A stretch of DNA of 64,000 bases from Collinsella aerofaciens (GCA_021639365.1 JAJXHK010000002.1:62001-126000), one strand, 5' to 3'; shown: positions 45,748 through 54,453, numbered from the stretch's first letter. Notes: generated by a model not told the origin, from the sequence alone. A program made the numbers and translations.

Positions 45748-45799
45748 AATAAAAGAAAAAGCTTTGCAATTCCGAGGAAGACGCGGCACAACGGCTCAC

Positions 45800-45829
45800 T
45801 TTAGAAGGCAAAAGCGAATCAGATAGTAT
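45800..45829 (+). promoter_or_regulatory. probable promoter of the aro operon
   Basis: TTTAGA (45800-45805), an 18-bp spacer and TAGTAT (45824-45829); TATAAA at 45827-45832 is an alternative -10. Either places the start within a few bases of the leader ATG at 45838. Confidence 0.45.
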
Positions 45830-45837
45830 AAACTCTC

Positions 45838-45900
45838 ATGCACCATATATACACGGCTCGCGATGCGGGCCGTTTTTGCAAGGGTTATCCATCGAGGTGA
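45838..45900 (+). CDS. possible 20-residue leader peptide of the aro operon
   Basis: A short open frame (MHHIYTARDAGRFCKGYPSR) begins at or near the predicted transcription start and stops 10 nt before aroF. It contains two Tyr, one Phe and two His codons. The terminator hairpin at 45853-45877 lies entirely inside it. A ribosome translating it would cross that hairpin. This geometry suggests attenuation, although the Phe/Tyr codons are not clustered as in classical pheA leaders. Whether it is translated is unknown. Confidence 0.35.
   Translation: MHHIYTARDAGRFCKGYPSR
45853..45877 (+). terminator. intrinsic terminator/attenuator in the aro leader
   Basis: ACGGCTCGC pairs with GCGGGCCGT around a GAT loop and is followed by TTTT. 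It lies 34 nt before the aroF ATG, with no gene upstream on this strand, so it can only act on the aro transcript. Confidence 0.72.
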
Positions 45901-45910
45901 GAGGCACACC

Positions 45911-46933
45911 ATGATTGCAATTTTAAAGCAGAGCGCCAGCGACGAGGCCGTCAGCCATATCGTCAGCTGGATTGAGAAAAAGGGCCTGAAGACCGACGTC
46001 TCGCGCGGCGAGAACGAGACGATCATCGGCCTGGTGGGCGATACGACCAAGATCGACCCGTTCCTGCTCGAGTCCATGGACGTCGTCGAGCGCGTGCAGC
46101 GCGTCTCCGAGCCGTTCAAGCGCGCCAATCGCAAGTTCCACCCCGAGGACTCCGTCATCGACTGCGGCCACGGCGTCAAGATCGGCGGCGATCAGTTCCA
46201 GGTCATCGCCGGCCCGTGCTCCGTCGAGGGCGAGAACCTCATCCGCATCGCCCGCCGCGTGAAGGCCGCCGGTGCCACGATGCTGCGCGGCGGTGCCTAC
46301 AAGCCCCGCACTTCCCCGTACGCCTACCAGGGCATGGGCCCCGCCGGTCTGGACCTGCTGTGCGAGGCGTCTGCTGAGCTCGACATGCCGATCGTCACCG
46401 AGATCATGGACCCACGCGACGTGCAGGTCTTCCTGGACAAGAAGATCGACGTCATGCAGATCGGCGCCCGCAACGCCCAGAACTTCCCTCTGCTCAAAGA
46501 GGTCGGCAAGACCAAGACTCCGATCTTGCTTAAGCGCGGCATGTCCGGCACGATCGATGAGCTGCTCATGGCCGCCGAGTACATCATGAGCGAGGGCAAC
46601 GACAACGTCATCCTGTGCGAGCGCGGCATCCGCACCTTCGAGACCCGTACTCGCAACACATTCGACCTCAACGCCGTGCCGGTGCTGCACCACCTGTCGC
46701 ACCTGCCCGTCGTCGCCGACCCCAGCCACGCCACCGGCTACACCCGCTACGTTGAGCCCATGGCGCTCGCCGCGACCGCTTGCGGCGCCAACGGTCTGGA
46801 GATCGAGGTCCACGACGAGCCGAGCCGCGCCTGGTCCGACGGCGCCCAGGCCCTCACCCCTGATCAGTTCGACGACACCATGCGCCGCATCCGAGCCATC
46901 CGCGAGGTTGTCTGCCAAGAGACCATGGAGTAG
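45911..46933 (+). CDS. aroF: 3-deoxy-7-phosphoheptulonate synthase (AroF type)
   Basis: DAHP synthase, first step of the shikimate pathway, joining PEP and erythrose 4-phosphate. The 340-aa product has a ferredoxin-like N-terminal domain (1-70) typical of type I-beta enzymes that sense Phe/Tyr. The barrel shows VIAGPCSVE, MLRGGAYKPRTSPYAYQG, QIGARNAQNFPLL, LKRGMSGTIDELLMAAEY and VVADPSHATG. The ATG at 45911 has GAGG upstream; the 16 residues before it in the open frame belong to the leader region. First structural gene of the operon; tyrA follows at once. Confidence 0.95.
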   Translation: MIAILKQSASDEAVSHIVSWIEKKGLKTDVSRGENETIIGLVGDTTKIDPFLLESMDVVERVQRVSEPFKRANRKFHPEDSVIDCGHGVKIGGDQFQVIAGPCSVEGENLIRIARRVKAAGATMLRGGAYKPRTSPYAYQGMGPAGLDLLCEASAELDMPIVTEIMDPRDVQVFLDKKIDVMQIGARNAQNFPLLKEVGKTKTPILLKRGMSGTIDELLMAAEYIMSEGNDNVILCERGIRTFETRTRNTFDLNAVPVLHHLSHLPVVADPSHATGYTRYVEPMALAATACGANGLEIEVHDEPSRAWSDGAQALTPDQFDDTMRRIRAIREVVCQETME

Positions 46934-46936
46934 CCC

Positions 46937-47851
46937 ATGGGTACAGTGAGAAACGCGCGCGTTAACCAGGGCGGCCCCAAGTGTGCCGGTATCGTCGGCC
47001 TTGGCCTCATCGGCGGCAGCTTTGCCCGCGGCTATGCGCAGGCGGGCGTCCGCGTGCTGGCCTGGGATCCCGATGACGATGTCATGACGGCCGCCAGCAT
47101 GGGCACCGTTGCCGGCGAGCTCAACGACGAGACGCTCGGCGAATGCGACATCATCGTCCTGGCTTGCTACCCCGAAGCCTGCATCGAGTGGCTCGAGGCA
47201 CACGCCCAGGCACTCGCCGACGCCACCGATACCGAGGCCATCATGGGCCCCGTGGTGATCGACACGGTGGGCGTCAAGGGCATCGTGTGCGAGCGCGCCT
47301 TTGAGCTTGCCCGCGAGCACGGCTTTTACTTTGTGGGCGCGCACCCCATGGCGGGCACGCAGTACTCGGGCTATGCGCACTCCCGCGCCGACCTGTTCCA
47401 GGGCGCGCCACTCGTGCTCGTGCCGCCCGCAGTGGACGATGCGCTCAAGCTGGAGCTTTTGGGCCAGGTGCGCGAGATGGTGCGTCCCCTGGGCTTTGGC
47501 AAGTTCAGCGTGACCAGCGCCGCCGAGCACGACCGTATCATCGCCTTTACGAGCCAGCTTGCGCACGTGGTATCTAACGCCTACGTCAAAAGCCCCACTG
47601 CCCAGGTCCACCACGGCTTTTCGGCCGGTAGCTACCGCGATCTCACCCGCGTGGCGCACCTCAACCCGCAAATGTGGTCAGAGCTCATGATCGACGACGC
47701 CGACGCGCTCGCCTTCGAGATCGACCATCTGATCGAATCGCTTGGCGCCTACAGCCGTGCGCTCAAGGACCGCGACCAGCGCTATCTGGAGAACCTCCTT
47801 GCCGAGGGCGACCGCATTAAGCGTGCACTCGACGACGAGGCCTCCCACTAG
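46937..47851 (+). CDS. tyrA: prephenate dehydrogenase
   Basis: Oxidative decarboxylation of prephenate to 4-hydroxyphenylpyruvate, the tyrosine branch. The 304-aa product has the NAD-binding GIVGLGLIGGSFARGY near residues 18-33, then GPVVIDTVGVKG and FVGAHPMAGTQYSGYAHS, with the conserved His. SQLAHVVSNAY follows. It lacks a fused chorismate mutase or ACT domain; the chorismate mutase is on PheA in the same operon. It starts 3 nt after aroF. Confidence 0.94.
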   Translation: MGTVRNARVNQGGPKCAGIVGLGLIGGSFARGYAQAGVRVLAWDPDDDVMTAASMGTVAGELNDETLGECDIIVLACYPEACIEWLEAHAQALADATDTEAIMGPVVIDTVGVKGIVCERAFELAREHGFYFVGAHPMAGTQYSGYAHSRADLFQGAPLVLVPPAVDDALKLELLGQVREMVRPLGFGKFSVTSAAEHDRIIAFTSQLAHVVSNAYVKSPTAQVHHGFSAGSYRDLTRVAHLNPQMWSELMIDDADALAFEIDHLIESLGAYSRALKDRDQRYLENLLAEGDRIKRALDDEASH

Positions 47852-47887
47852 ACCACCCATCACGCCAGGTCGAAAGGACCGAAGCTT

Positions 47888-48994
47888 ATGGCGATTACCA
47901 TCGATATCGACACCGCACGCCCCTACCAGGTGCATGTGGGCACGTTTTTGCTGGAGCAGGCAGGCCCGCTCGTCCGCGCCACCGCCGGCGGCACCAAGGC
48001 CGTCATCGTGACGGACACCAACGTGGGCCCCCTCTACCAGATGCCCGTTAAGCAGAGCCTGGAGGCGTCAGGCTACGAGGTGAGCATCTGCACCTTCGAG
48101 GCCGGCGAGGCCCATAAGCGCGCCGAAACCTATGTTGCCATTTTGGAGTTTGTGGCCGAGCACGAGCTTTCGCGCTCCGACGTGATCGTGGCACTCGGCG
48201 GCGGTGTCGTGGGCGACGTGGCGGGCTTTGTGGCCGCCACCTACATGCGCGGCTGCAAGTTTGTGCAGATCCCCACGAGCCTGCTCGCCATGGTGGATTC
48301 GTCGGTGGGAGGCAAGACCGCCATCGACCTGGCTGCCGGCAAGAACTTGGCCGGCGCCTTTTGGCAGCCGAGCGTGGTTATCGCCGACGTGGGGTGCCTG
48401 GCGACCCTCACGCCCGAGCAGTTCGCTGACGGCTGCGGCGAGGTCGTCAAGCACGCCGTGATCGCCGACCCGGAGCTCTTCGCCGAGCTGGAGAAGACCC
48501 CGCTCACGCTGGAGCTGCTCAACCGCGACGTGGCCCGCGTAGCGCTCATCATCGCCCGCAATATCGATATCAAGCGCGCCGTGGTCGTCGCCGACGAGCG
48601 CGAAACCAACCAACGCAAGCTCCTCAACTTTGGACACAGCGCCGGACACGCCGTCGAGGCCTGCGAGCACTTTGAGCTCGGACACGGCAACTGTGTGTCG
48701 ATCGGCATGGGCATCATCACGCGCGCCGCGGCCCTGCACGGCGTTTGCGATGCTGCACTGCCCAGTCGTATTGAGGAACTCTGCGCCCGCCATGGCCTCA
48801 AGACCCGCTGCGACCTAGATGCCGATGCCGTCTTTGCCGAGGCGCTCCACGACAAGAAGCGCGCGGGCGACACCATCGACCTGGTGATTCCGCACGGCAT
48901 TGGCCGCTGCAGCATCGACCGCACACCGCTTTCCGCTTTCCACGAACTCATTGCCGAGGGCCTCGGCCAGAAGGGAGACGCATCCGCATGCTAG
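47888..48994 (+). CDS. aroB: 3-dehydroquinate synthase
   Basis: Closes DAHP to 3-dehydroquinate using NAD and zinc. The 368-aa product shows ALGGGVVGDVAGFVAATYMRG, the substrate loop VDSSVGGKTAIDL, and the metal ligands in GCGEVVKHAV and LNFGHSAGHAVE. All three zinc ligands appear present. The frame is complete, and its last codons overlap the aroA start (GCATGCTAG). Confidence 0.97.
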   Translation: MAITIDIDTARPYQVHVGTFLLEQAGPLVRATAGGTKAVIVTDTNVGPLYQMPVKQSLEASGYEVSICTFEAGEAHKRAETYVAILEFVAEHELSRSDVIVALGGGVVGDVAGFVAATYMRGCKFVQIPTSLLAMVDSSVGGKTAIDLAAGKNLAGAFWQPSVVIADVGCLATLTPEQFADGCGEVVKHAVIADPELFAELEKTPLTLELLNRDVARVALIIARNIDIKRAVVVADERETNQRKLLNFGHSAGHAVEACEHFELGHGNCVSIGMGIITRAAALHGVCDAALPSRIEELCARHGLKTRCDLDADAVFAEALHDKKRAGDTIDLVIPHGIGRCSIDRTPLSAFHELIAEGLGQKGDASAC

Positions 48995-50307
48995 CCCGCA
49001 TCACCCCGTCCCCACTCAAGGGCACCGTTCCCGCCATCGCGTCCAAGTCGATGGCGCATCGCCTCATCATCTGCGCTGCGCTCGCCAACGGCGAGACACA
49101 CGTCACCTGCAACACCACCTGCGCCGACATCGAGGCTACGGTGCGCTGCCTTACGGCACTGGGTGCTCGCATCGAGACCGTCGAAGACGGCTTCCAGGTC
49201 CACCCCACCATGAAGAGTATTGAGTTTGGCCTGCTCAAGGCCCTTGCCGGCGGCACGCTTGACTGCGGTGAAAGCGGCTCCACGCTCCGCTTTATGCTGC
49301 CTGTCGCCTGCGCGCTGGGTGCAGAAGCAACTTTTGTGGGTCAGGGGCGCTTGGGCGCCCGCCCGCTCTCCCCGCTCTCGGACGAGATCATCGCCGCCGG
49401 CTGCGACCTACAGGGTCTGGGCGGTTTTCCGCTCAAGACGAGCGGACGCATGCGCCCGGGCACCTTTGTGCTTCCGGGCAACGTGAGCTCGCAGTATATC
49501 TCCGGTCTGCTGCTGGCAGCCCCGCTGCTGGCCCAGCCCTCCTGCGTGCAGGTAACCGGCCTCATTGAGAGCCGTCCCTACATCAACCTGACGATCCAGG
49601 CCATGAAGGCCTTTGGCGTCGAGGTCAACGTCGAGCGTATTCCGGCCAAGGACGGCCAGCACGAGGTCACGAACTTCCGCGTGAGCAGCGGCTCGTACCG
49701 CACGCCCGGCAGCGTTGCTGTCGAGGGCGACTGGTCCAACGCCGCCTTTTGGCTGTGCGCCGGCGCTATCGGCGCCGACCCCATCACCGTGGAGGGCGTA
49801 TCCCTGAGCTCCGCGCAGGGCGACCGAAACGTGCTCGCCGCGCTTTCTCGCTTTGGCGCCCGCATCGTGCGCTCCACCAACGCCGCCACCGTGCAGTCCG
49901 ACAAGCTCGCCGGCTTTGAGATGAGCGCCCACGACATTCCTGACCTGGTGCCCGTCATCTCGGCCGTAGCCTCGCTGGCGCAGGGCCGCACCTTTATCCG
50001 CGATTGCGCCCGTCTGCGCATCAAGGAATCCGACCGCCTGGTCACGACCACCCGCGAGCTCACCGCGCTGGGCGCGCAGGTGCGCATTGCCGGCGATGAC
50101 CTCATCATCAAGGGTGTCGATGCCTTCACCGGCGGCGAGGTCGATTCGCACAACGACCATCGCATCGCCATGATGGCCGCTATCGCCGCGAGCCGCGCCA
50201 CCGGCGAGGTCGTGATCCACGGCGCCGAGGCCGTCAAGAAGTCCTATCCCGATTTCTTCGACCACTACCGCCTGCTGGGCGGCAAGGTCACACTCGAGGA
50301 GGAATAG
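48988..50307 (+). CDS. aroA: 5-enolpyruvylshikimate-3-phosphate synthase
   Basis: Transfers enolpyruvyl from PEP to shikimate 3-phosphate. The 439-aa product has the N-terminal ASKSMAHRLIICAALANGET, then the LDCGESGSTLRFMLPVACAL motif and RIKESDRL near the C-terminus. DSHNDHRIAMM is also present. In the PEP-binding loop the SKS residues are intact; the usual T-x-R-x-L stretch is at GSTLRF. It overlaps aroB by 7 nt and is one base from aroC. Confidence 0.97.
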   Translation: MLARITPSPLKGTVPAIASKSMAHRLIICAALANGETHVTCNTTCADIEATVRCLTALGARIETVEDGFQVHPTMKSIEFGLLKALAGGTLDCGESGSTLRFMLPVACALGAEATFVGQGRLGARPLSPLSDEIIAAGCDLQGLGGFPLKTSGRMRPGTFVLPGNVSSQYISGLLLAAPLLAQPSCVQVTGLIESRPYINLTIQAMKAFGVEVNVERIPAKDGQHEVTNFRVSSGSYRTPGSVAVEGDWSNAAFWLCAGAIGADPITVEGVSLSSAQGDRNVLAALSRFGARIVRSTNAATVQSDKLAGFEMSAHDIPDLVPVISAVASLAQGRTFIRDCARLRIKESDRLVTTTRELTALGAQVRIAGDDLIIKGVDAFTGGEVDSHNDHRIAMMAAIAASRATGEVVIHGAEAVKKSYPDFFDHYRLLGGKVTLEEE

Positions 50308-50308
50308 C

Positions 50309-51406
50309 ATGTCCTCGACCTTTGGCAACGTCTTGCACGTAAGCATCTTCGGCCAGTCGCACTCCCCCGCCATCGGCTGCTCCCTCGATGGCATTCCGGC
50401 GGGCATCGCTGTTGACCAGGAGCAGCTGCAGGCCTTCCTCGACCGTCGCGCCCCCGGTCGCGACGAGACCGCGACCAAGCGCCGCGAGGCCGACGCCGCC
50501 CAAATCATCGCCGGCGTGGTCGATGGGCACACCACCGGCGCGCCCATCGCGGCGATCATCGAGAACACTGACACGCGCTCCAAGGACTATTCCGAGCTGC
50601 GCCGCAAGCCCCGTCCGGGACATGCGGACTTCCCTGCGCGCGTGAAGTATCACAACATGCACGATGTCGCCGGTGGCGGGCATTTCTCCGGCCGCCTGAC
50701 GGCGCCCCTGTGCATCGCCGGCGGCATTGCGCTGCAGGCACTCGAGGCCCGCGGCATTAACGTGATGGCGCACGTCGCGCAGATCGGCGGCATCTCCGAC
50801 CTGCCGATGGACGATATGGTCTATCGCGAGGCCGACCGCAAGGCGATCCTAACGAACGATCTTCCTTGCATTGACGCCGCCGCAGCCGGCCGCATGCGTG
50901 AGGAGATCCTAGCCGCGCGCGACGAACTCGACAGCATCGGCGGCATCGTGGAGTGCGGCATTTACGGGCTTCCCGCAGGCATCGGCGACCCCATGTTCGA
51001 TGGCGTCGAGAACCGCATCGCGCAGATCGCGTTTGGCATTCCCGCCGTAAAGGGCGTGGAGTTTGGCATGGGCTTTGCCGTGGCCGCCATGCGCGGCAGC
51101 GAGAACAATGATCCGTACCGCATCGATGCCGAGACCGGCGAGATCGAGGTCGAGTCCAACAACGCCGGCGGCATCCTGGGCGGTATTTCGACCGGCGCGC
51201 CCGTCATGTGGCGCATGGCCGTAAAGCCGACGCCCTCCATTGGCCGCGAGCAGCAGACGGTGGACATGGACGCTATGGAAAATGCCGAGCTCTCGGTCCA
51301 CGGCCGCCACGATCCCTGCATCGTCCCCCGAGCCGTCCCCGTAGCCGAAGCAGCCGCCGCCCTCGCCATCTGGGACGCCCTCCTCGAGGACGCAGGCCAG
51401 TTCTAA
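50309..51406 (+). CDS. aroC: chorismate synthase
   Basis: FMN-dependent last step of the common pathway, EPSP to chorismate. The 365-aa product starts FGNVLHVSIFGQSHSPAIGC, then VVDGHTTGAPIAAIIENTD, RPGHADFPARVKYHNMHDVAGGGHFSGRLTAP split by normal spacing, and GMGFAVAAMRGSENND with SNNAGGILGGISTGAPV. The family signature set is complete. AGGAGG lies upstream of the ATG. Enzymes of this class need reduced FMN. Confidence 0.97.
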   Translation: MSSTFGNVLHVSIFGQSHSPAIGCSLDGIPAGIAVDQEQLQAFLDRRAPGRDETATKRREADAAQIIAGVVDGHTTGAPIAAIIENTDTRSKDYSELRRKPRPGHADFPARVKYHNMHDVAGGGHFSGRLTAPLCIAGGIALQALEARGINVMAHVAQIGGISDLPMDDMVYREADRKAILTNDLPCIDAAAAGRMREEILAARDELDSIGGIVECGIYGLPAGIGDPMFDGVENRIAQIAFGIPAVKGVEFGMGFAVAAMRGSENNDPYRIDAETGEIEVESNNAGGILGGISTGAPVMWRMAVKPTPSIGREQQTVDMDAMENAELSVHGRHDPCIVPRAVPVAEAAAALAIWDALLEDAGQF

Positions 51407-51459
51407 CCCGACTCACCTGAGTTGCCCATCAACTCTGTCATTACGTGAAAGGGGTCTCC

Positions 51460-52605
51460 ATGGACCTTGCTGACATTCGCCAGGCCATCGATGGCATCGA
51501 CACCACGCTCCTCAACAGCTTTGTCGAGCGCATGGACATTGCCACCGAGGTCGCCAAGTCAAAAATCGAGATGGGCAAGGCCGTCTTCGACCCCGCCCGT
51601 GAGCGCTCCAAGCTCAACAACCTCGCCAGCCGCGCGCCCGAGCGCTACGAGGCGCAGACCATCACCCTGTTCCGTCTCCTCATGAGCATGAGCAAGGCCG
51701 AGCAGCAGCGCTACATCAACGAGCTCAAGGGCATCACGGTCTCGCAAAAGGCCCACGCCACGGCCGTAGCCTTCGATGCGCCCTTCCCCCAAACGGCCAG
51801 CGTTGCCTGTCAGGGCGTGGAAGGCGCCTACAGCCAAATCGCTGCGTGCAAGCTCTTCGACGTGCCCGACATCGCGTTCTTCGAGACCTTCGAGGGCGTC
51901 ATGCGCGCCGTGCGCGACGGCTTCTGCGAGTTTGGCGTGCTGCCCATCGAAAACTCAACCGCCGGCTCGGTCAACGCCGTCTACGACTTGCTCGCCCAGT
52001 TCGACTTCCACATCGTGCGTTCGCTTCGCCTCAAGATCGACCACAACTTGCTCGTCAAGCCCGGCACCAAGCTCGCGGACATACGCGAGGTCTACAGCCA
52101 CGGCCAGGCCATCGCGCAGTGCGCCAGCTTTATCGAGGCGCACGACCTGCACGCCACCAAGTACCCAAACACGGCCATGTCGGCCGAGATGGTCGCCAAC
52201 TCCGAGCGCACCGACGTCGCCGCCATCGCCTCGCGCAGCTGCGCGGCACTCTATGGCCTGGAGATGCTGGAGCCCAACATCCAGGACTCGGACAACAACT
52301 ACACGCGCTTTGTCGTCATCAGCCGCGAGCCGCGCGTCTACCCCGGCGCCAACCGCACCTCGCTCATGATCACCACGGCCAACGAGCCGGGCGCACTCTA
52401 TCGCGTACTCGAGCGCTTCTACGCGCTCAATATCAACCTCATCAAGCTCGAGAGCCGCCCCATCCCCGGCCGCGACTTTGAGTTTATGTTCTACTTTGAT
52501 CTGGACTGCCCCTTTGGCAGCAAGGCCCTCGACGACCTGCTCGATTCCATCGACGACGTATGCGAGAGCTTCACCTACTTTGGCAGCTACACGGAGGTGC
52601 TCTAG
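51460..52605 (+). CDS. pheA: bifunctional chorismate mutase / prephenate dehydratase
   Basis: Converts chorismate to prephenate and on to phenylpyruvate. The 381-aa product has an AroQ-type helical mutase domain (1-90: IRQAIDGIDTTLLNSFVERM). The dehydratase follows (about 110-285: QGVEGAYSQIAA, LPIENSTAGSVNAVYDLL, NNYTRFVVISRE). A C-terminal ACT domain has GALYRVLERFYALNINLIKLESRPIPG, read in two parts, and the ESRP motif indicates Phe feedback. The ATG at 51460 has AAAGGGG upstream; a GTG five codons earlier is rejected. It is coupled to aroEK with no gap. Confidence 0.95.
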   Translation: MDLADIRQAIDGIDTTLLNSFVERMDIATEVAKSKIEMGKAVFDPARERSKLNNLASRAPERYEAQTITLFRLLMSMSKAEQQRYINELKGITVSQKAHATAVAFDAPFPQTASVACQGVEGAYSQIAACKLFDVPDIAFFETFEGVMRAVRDGFCEFGVLPIENSTAGSVNAVYDLLAQFDFHIVRSLRLKIDHNLLVKPGTKLADIREVYSHGQAIAQCASFIEAHDLHATKYPNTAMSAEMVANSERTDVAAIASRSCAALYGLEMLEPNIQDSDNNYTRFVVISREPRVYPGANRTSLMITTANEPGALYRVLERFYALNINLIKLESRPIPGRDFEFMFYFDLDCPFGSKALDDLLDSIDDVCESFTYFGSYTEVL

Positions 52606-53856
52606 ATGACCGATACCGCCGCAACCCGTCCCTACGGCGTGCTGGGCCGTGTGCTGGGCCACAGCTACACCCCGACCATCTACAAGGAGCTCGCTGGGCT
52701 CGAGTACGTGCGATTTGAGCGCGAGCCCGAGGACCTCGCGGCCTTTATGATGGGCGACGAGTGGAAGGGCACCAACGTGACCATCCCCTACAAGCGCGCC
52801 GTCATGGAGTATCTGGACGAGCTGAGCCCGCTCGCCGAGCGCATGGGCAACGTCAACACCATCACGCGCCTGCCTGACGGCCGCCTGCGCGGCGATAATA
52901 CTGACTACTTTGGCTTCCAATGCCTAGTCGAGGAGCTTGGCGTAGAGGTCGCCGGCAAGAAGGTCCTCGTGCTCGGTGCCACCGGTGGTGCCGGCACCAC
53001 GGCAAGTATGGTGCTGGGAGACCTGGGCGCCATCGTCGTACCCGTGGGTCGCACGAGCGAGGTCAACTACGGCAACATCGCGCAGCAGTCCGACGCCACC
53101 CTGCTCGTCAACTGCACGCCCGCCGGCATGTTCCCCCATTGCCCCGACGCGCCTTGCACGCTCGAAGGGCTCGATGCGCTCGAAGGCGTTATCGACATTG
53201 TCTACAACCCCGCCCGCACGGGACTCATGCTCGAGACCGAGCGCCGCGGCATCCCCTGCATCGGTGGCCTGCTGATGCTCGTGGCCCAAGCGGCACAGGC
53301 CGTCGAGCGCTATACCGGCCAAGTCACCCCGCGCAAGCGCATCTTAGACGTAACGGAGCGTCTGTCCCGCCGCGAACAAAACATCGCGCTGATCGGCATG
53401 CCGGGTTCGGGCAAGACCCGCGTGGGTGAGCAGATCGCCCAGCTCACGGGCCGCGAGCACATCGACTTGGATCGCGCGCTCGAGGAGCGTCTGGGCATGC
53501 CCTGTGCCGACTTTATCGTCGAGCGCGGCGAGGCGGCCTTCCGCGAACAGGAGACGGCTACGCTGGCCGACATCTCCAAGCGCAGCGGCCTGGTGCTCTC
53601 CACCGGCGGCGGCGTGGTCACACGCGACGAGAACTACCCGCTGCTGCACCAGAATAGCCAAATCGTGATGCTCAACCGTATGCTCGACGAGCTCGCCCAC
53701 AAGGGCCGCCCCATCACCGCGCGCGACGGCATCGATAAGCTGGCCGAACAGCGCATGCCGCGCTACCGCGCCTGGGCCGACTACATCATCGACTCGCGCG
53801 ATTGCGCCGCCAACACCGCCCAAGCCCTCCTCGACACCCTCCCACCCGCTCTCTAA
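52606..53856 (+). CDS. fused shikimate dehydrogenase and shikimate kinase (AroE-AroK)
   Basis: Two consecutive pathway steps in one chain. Residues 1-245 form AroE: GRVLGHSYTPTIY, the catalytic Lys in NVTIPYKRAV, NTDYFG, the NADP loop GATGGAGTTAS and IDIVYNPARTGLM. Residues 258-416 form AroK: Walker A GMPGSGKTRVG, DLDRALEERLGM, the FREQE motif, STGGGVV and KGRPITARDG with RMPRYRAWAD. No frameshift joins them; the linker is RKRILDVTERLSRREQ. Separate genes are the rule in E. coli; fusions occur sporadically. It lies between pheA and aroQ. Confidence 0.95.
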   Translation: MTDTAATRPYGVLGRVLGHSYTPTIYKELAGLEYVRFEREPEDLAAFMMGDEWKGTNVTIPYKRAVMEYLDELSPLAERMGNVNTITRLPDGRLRGDNTDYFGFQCLVEELGVEVAGKKVLVLGATGGAGTTASMVLGDLGAIVVPVGRTSEVNYGNIAQQSDATLLVNCTPAGMFPHCPDAPCTLEGLDALEGVIDIVYNPARTGLMLETERRGIPCIGGLLMLVAQAAQAVERYTGQVTPRKRILDVTERLSRREQNIALIGMPGSGKTRVGEQIAQLTGREHIDLDRALEERLGMPCADFIVERGEAAFREQETATLADISKRSGLVLSTGGGVVTRDENYPLLHQNSQIVMLNRMLDELAHKGRPITARDGIDKLAEQRMPRYRAWADYIIDSRDCAANTAQALLDTLPPAL

Positions 53857-53858
53857 CC

Positions 53859-53899
53859 AAAACCACCACAAAGGGGACAGGCACCTTTGTGGTGGTTTT
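53859..53899 (+). terminator. perfect 16-bp hairpin with T-run (terminator or dispersed element)
   Basis: AAAACCACCACAAAGG pairs with its complement around the 9-nt loop GGACAGGCA and ends in TTTT. It follows the aroEK stop by 2 nt and precedes aroQ, so it may reduce aroQ expression. A related degenerate sequence lies at 13113-13141. Confidence 0.75.
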
Positions 53900-53920
53900 C
53901 CAATCGCAAAGGAAGCAACC

Positions 53921-54358
53921 ATGAAAGCACTCGTCATCAACGGCCCCAACCTCAACATGCTCGGCATTCGCGAGCCGGGCATCTATGGCAGCGACAACTA
54001 CGACCGCTTAGTGCAGATCTGCCAGGAAGCGGGCGCCGCACAGGGCTTCGACGAGGTCGAGGTTTTCCAGTCCAACCACGAGGGCAGCATCGTCGACAAG
54101 ATCCAGGAGGCCTACGGCAAGGTCGACGGCATCGTCATCAACCCGGCGGCATACACGCATACGAGCGTGGCGATCCTCGACGCCCTCAAGGCCGTCGCCA
54201 TCCCTGCCGTCGAGGTCCACATCAGCGCTGTCGAGACCCGCGAGGACTTCCGTCAGGTGAGCTATGCACGCCTAGCCTGCTTTGCCACCATCACCGGCGA
54301 GGGCCTGCAGGGCTACGCACACGCGCTGGAGCTGCTGAGGGAGCGTATCGAAAAGTAA
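53921..54358 (+). CDS. aroQ: type II 3-dehydroquinate dehydratase
   Basis: Dehydrates 3-dehydroquinate to 3-dehydroshikimate. The 145-aa product has LVINGPNLNMLGIREPGIYG with the catalytic Tyr, FQSNHEGSIVDKIQEA, NPAAYTHTSVAILDAL (catalytic His region) and VEVHISAVETREDFRQ. Length is normal for the dodecameric type II enzyme. AAGGAAG lies upstream. This gene completes the seven common-pathway activities in the operon, but a strong hairpin separates it from aroEK. Confidence 0.97.
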   Translation: MKALVINGPNLNMLGIREPGIYGSDNYDRLVQICQEAGAAQGFDEVEVFQSNHEGSIVDKIQEAYGKVDGIVINPAAYTHTSVAILDALKAVAIPAVEVHISAVETREDFRQVSYARLACFATITGEGLQGYAHALELLRERIEK

Positions 54359-54420
54359 AATGCCAACCCCAACAAACAGCAGCGGCTTGCTCGCGCTCGG
54401 CTCCAACAGCACACAAGATG

Positions 54421-54453
54421 AAAAAAGCCCAGACCACCAAGCGGTCTAGGCTT
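54421..54453 (-). terminator. intrinsic terminator of tRNA-Arg(TCT)
   Basis: AAGCCTAGACC pairs with GGTCTGGGCTT around a 7-nt loop on the minus strand, followed by TTTT. It lies 10 nt past the tRNA. On the plus side it could also slow aroQ transcripts. Confidence 0.85.

Noticed and set aside
45923..47671. 582-residue minus-strand frame over aroF and tyrA
   Set aside because: Antisense shadow of well-supported enzymes.
52606..53856. Two separate genes aroE and aroK joined by a sequencing error
   Set aside because: The frame is continuous, with a plausible linker and no internal start carrying a ribosome site; a true fusion is more likely.
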